In this document: piece after piece, positions 61,814 through 64,000 of the stretch
How the letters are laid out: each line of letters begins with the position of its first letter
Position numbering within the stretch: the first letter of the stretch is position 1
Assembly (NCBI GenBank): GCA_949130485.1
Contig: OX422192.1
Span: 1,490,231 to 1,554,230, forward strand
Source of the DNA: Agelas oroides
Lineage: Eukaryota > Porifera > Demospongiae > Agelasida > Agelasidae
Direction of reading: 5' to 3'
DNA: 64,000 bases
Notes under the pieces: model-generated
Databases searched by the model: none
What the model was told of the DNA's origin: nothing
The model's input: the letters and a program-made list of their open reading frames with translations, nothing else
Made by a program: the position numbers and the translations under genes

Positions 61814-63760
61814 ATGCAGCTGCAGACTCCAATGATTTGTATACTGGTCGTATGCTCGCGCTGTTCAGCCATTTGCTTTCAGTCATTTGTGTTCAGTATG
61901 GTCGTGTCTATCAGCCAGAGTTTCCAAGTATTCAGTGTTCTCAGTCTTATCTGTTTGCCGGGATGCAGTCATCAAGAAGTGATCAAGGCTGCAGCTGGGA
62001 ATCACAGTATCAACCATGGCTGTCCATCGTGGTTTATCCCCATCAACAACAGTTCAGACCGCTGCAAATGTGGTGAGCCAATCCACCGCCCGGGGAGGGT
62101 GGTGCTTTGTGATCCGAATACAAACCAGACTCTGGTGCGAATATTTTATTGCATGGACTATAATGAAGATGATGAGGTCTTTGTTGGTGAGTGTCCTTTT
62201 ATCAACAAGAAAGGAGAGGTTCAGGGAATGTATGTGAAATTTCCACAGAATGTTTCTGAACTGAACCCATGGTTGTGCAGTGGGTTGAACCGCACTGGAG
62301 TGATGTGCAGCCAATGCCAGGAAGGTTTGGGAACTGCCATCTTTTCCTACTCAATGGAATGTCTTCCATGTATGAGCAGTGGCCTTGGTTGGACATTGTA
62401 TGTGTTTCTTGCCACTTTCCCCACAACTATACTTTTCCTGGTTGTGCTAATATTCCAATGTCGCTGTATTGCTTCTGGACCAATGAATGCTTACATATTT
62501 GTAAGTCAATTTGCAGTCAGTACTCTAAATAATCTGCCATCTATAGTAAATTTACTTACAGGTGCATCATTTTCCATTTTGAAGGTCTATTTTACCATAA
62601 GTGGTATTTGGAACTTGGACTTTTTTCGCTATCTCATTCCTCCTTTCTGTGTGAGTGATCAGATTAGTCCACTTCATGTTGTCGCACTCGAGTACGTTGT
62701 GGCATTTTATCCTTTGTTGCTGACTGTCATTGTATACATCTGCATCCAGTTACATGCTAGAGGCTGCTGGGTCATTGTCTGTTTGTGCCGGGTGTTTTGT
62801 AAGTGTTTCAGCAGCTGTAGACAAAGGTGGGGAAGACAGTGGGATCCATTTGCCTCACTTGTCCATACATTTGCCGCATTTCTCCTCCTCTCCTATTCCA
62901 AGATCTTGATTATATCACTTCGGCTTCTGAGTTACACGGAACTACATCTTCCAACTGGAGGAACAATTAGCCCACCCAGGAGGGTGCTCCATGATCCATC
63001 ACTAGAATGGTTTGGTGAGAAACATCTGCCATTTGCTCTTCCTGCCATCTTTATTCTTTGTATCTTTGTGTTCTTACCAGCACTTTTTCTGCTGCTGTAT
63101 CCAATAAAAATCTTTCAGAAGTGTCTTGGGTGCTGTGGTAGAAGATTGCTTGCACTACATGCATTTGCTGATGTCTTCCAGGGTTGCTACAAGAATGGTA
63201 CCAATGGTACAAGGGATTGCCGGTACTTTGCAGGACTTTACCTTGTTCTTCGAATAGTGCTTCTGCCTGCACTGTATGGTGGTTCTATATTTGGCTTATA
63301 TGATGACATGGTATTAATTGTAGGCCTGGTCACTGCATCACTACTTTTCCTCCTTTTTCGTCCTTACAAGGACAATTCCTGGCTTAACATTTGGGACTCC
63401 ACTGCGTTTTCACTCAGTGCCTTTGTAGTATACTGTGTGATGTATTCAAAGTACGTTGCATCTGTTCCCATTCAAATTATGGAAGTGATTGGTGCTGTAC
63501 CTTCAGTATACTTGGTAATTTATGTGATATACAGACTGTTGGTATGGATGAAGACTCTTCAGATATGTAAGAAAAAGTACAAAGATCGATTGATTCCAGA
63601 AACAGAAGAACCAGACAGACTTACACACCCCGAGGATTACGAAAATGACAAAGAAGTCAAGTTGCTCCTTTCCGATGATGGAAATGATGACCCACAACAT
63701 TCTAAGCTGGAGACCTATCCTGTGTGTGGGAACAGTCAGCAGAAGTATGGCTCCATTTAA
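61814..63760 (+). CDS. Cysteine-rich multi-pass membrane protein, unknown function
   Basis: Single open exon, 648 residues from ATG 61814, ending TAA at 63758-63760. The true start may lie in an upstream exon. After an uncertain N-terminus, residues about 50-180 form a Cys-rich, N-glycosylatable ectodomain (CKCGEP, GVMCSQCQEGLG, ECLPC). About nine hydrophobic segments follow (roughly 190-215, 225-250, 285-312, 345-372, 405-432, 470-495, 500-520, 530-550 and 555-580). The cytoplasmic tail is acidic (EEPDRLTHPEDYENDKE). Cytoplasmic Cys clusters (CLCRVFCKCFSSC, CLGCCGRR) suggest palmitoylation. The layout recalls large uncharacterised membrane-protein families of sponges, but I cannot name the family. 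No kinase, GPCR signature or channel pore motif is evident. The region downstream is AT-rich, with ATTAAA near 63965. Confidence 0.85.
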   Translation: MQLQTPMICILVVCSRCSAICFQSFVFSMVVSISQSFQVFSVLSLICLPGCSHQEVIKAAAGNHSINHGCPSWFIPINNSSDRCKCGEPIHRPGRVVLCDPNTNQTLVRIFYCMDYNEDDEVFVGECPFINKKGEVQGMYVKFPQNVSELNPWLCSGLNRTGVMCSQCQEGLGTAIFSYSMECLPCMSSGLGWTLYVFLATFPTTILFLVVLIFQCRCIASGPMNAYIFVSQFAVSTLNNLPSIVNLLTGASFSILKVYFTISGIWNLDFFRYLIPPFCVSDQISPLHVVALEYVVAFYPLLLTVIVYICIQLHARGCWVIVCLCRVFCKCFSSCRQRWGRQWDPFASLVHTFAAFLLLSYSKILIISLRLLSYTELHLPTGGTISPPRRVLHDPSLEWFGEKHLPFALPAIFILCIFVFLPALFLLLYPIKIFQKCLGCCGRRLLALHAFADVFQGCYKNGTNGTRDCRYFAGLYLVLRIVLLPALYGGSIFGLYDDMVLIVGLVTASLLFLLFRPYKDNSWLNIWDSTAFSLSAFVVYCVMYSKYVASVPIQIMEVIGAVPSVYLVIYVIYRLLVWMKTLQICKKKYKDRLIPETEEPDRLTHPEDYENDKEVKLLLSDDGNDDPQHSKLETYPVCGNSQQKYGSI

Positions 63761-64000
63761 CAACTCACTGTTATACTGGATAGCTACTTGTTTTCAATTT
63801 TTAAATATATATTTTTATTATTCAGTATATTATATAACTTGACAGTTACCAAAACCAACTCGTAATTTTTGTAGGTAGTTTGGCAATTTAGTCCCATGCC
63901 TATGTGTGTTACACTAGTTTAATGAGCGATGTATGCGCCATTGTTGTTCAGATGTTTGCATGAGCATTAAAATTTCAAATGAACTGCCCAAGTTAATACA

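Overview
The window is eukaryotic, almost certainly from an early-branching animal. Genes are split into short exons with GT-AG introns. There is a dense load of microsatellites, minisatellites and small inverted-repeat transposons. One predicted protein combines immunoglobulin (Ig), death, coiled-coil and kelch domains. A sponge is my best guess, from the intracellular Ig-plus-death architecture and the cysteine-rich multi-pass membrane protein at the right end. I cannot prove the taxon from sequence alone.

About 1-55,555 is a head-to-tail array of one ~23-25 kb module, seen as unit A (1-23143), unit B (23144-48502) and unit C (48503-55555, truncated by a 200-N gap). Each module starts with the last (kelch) exon of a + strand receptor-like gene. 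Next comes, on the - strand, the 3' part of an IMP dehydrogenase (IMPDH) gene. Units A and B then carry ~10 kb of repeat-rich DNA with a few orphan exons, followed by the first eight exons of the next receptor gene. Two complete receptor genes (17631-24019 and 42994-49384; 1103 and 1105 residues) and the end of a third (1-718) are visible. Their N-terminal ~812 residues are nearly identical between copies. Their kelch exons differ at about 40 residues, clustered in propeller loops, with few silent changes. This looks like a tandem family of intracellular recognition proteins under diversifying selection, and it is the main discovery candidate.

The IMPDH segments differ in state. Unit A has a nonsense codon and a 2-base insertion in the catalytic-cysteine loop, so it is a pseudogene. 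Unit B is open but carries a substitution in the active-site RGMGS loop. Unit C is open over the visible exons, and its 5' half lies in or beyond the gap. I found no IMPDH N-terminal exons in units A or B. A 60-bp minisatellite in the last IMPDH intron repeats the splice acceptor in frame (13, 4 and 1 copies in A, B and C).

Right of the gap (55,756-64,000) the sequence is single copy. A - strand metallo-beta-lactamase-fold (ETHE1/persulfide-dioxygenase-like) gene has an exon amplified inside a ~105-bp minisatellite. A repeat-rich stretch follows, then a + strand gene for a cysteine-rich, roughly nine-pass membrane protein. Transposon insertions that differ between otherwise aligned units give clean target-site duplications and relative ages.
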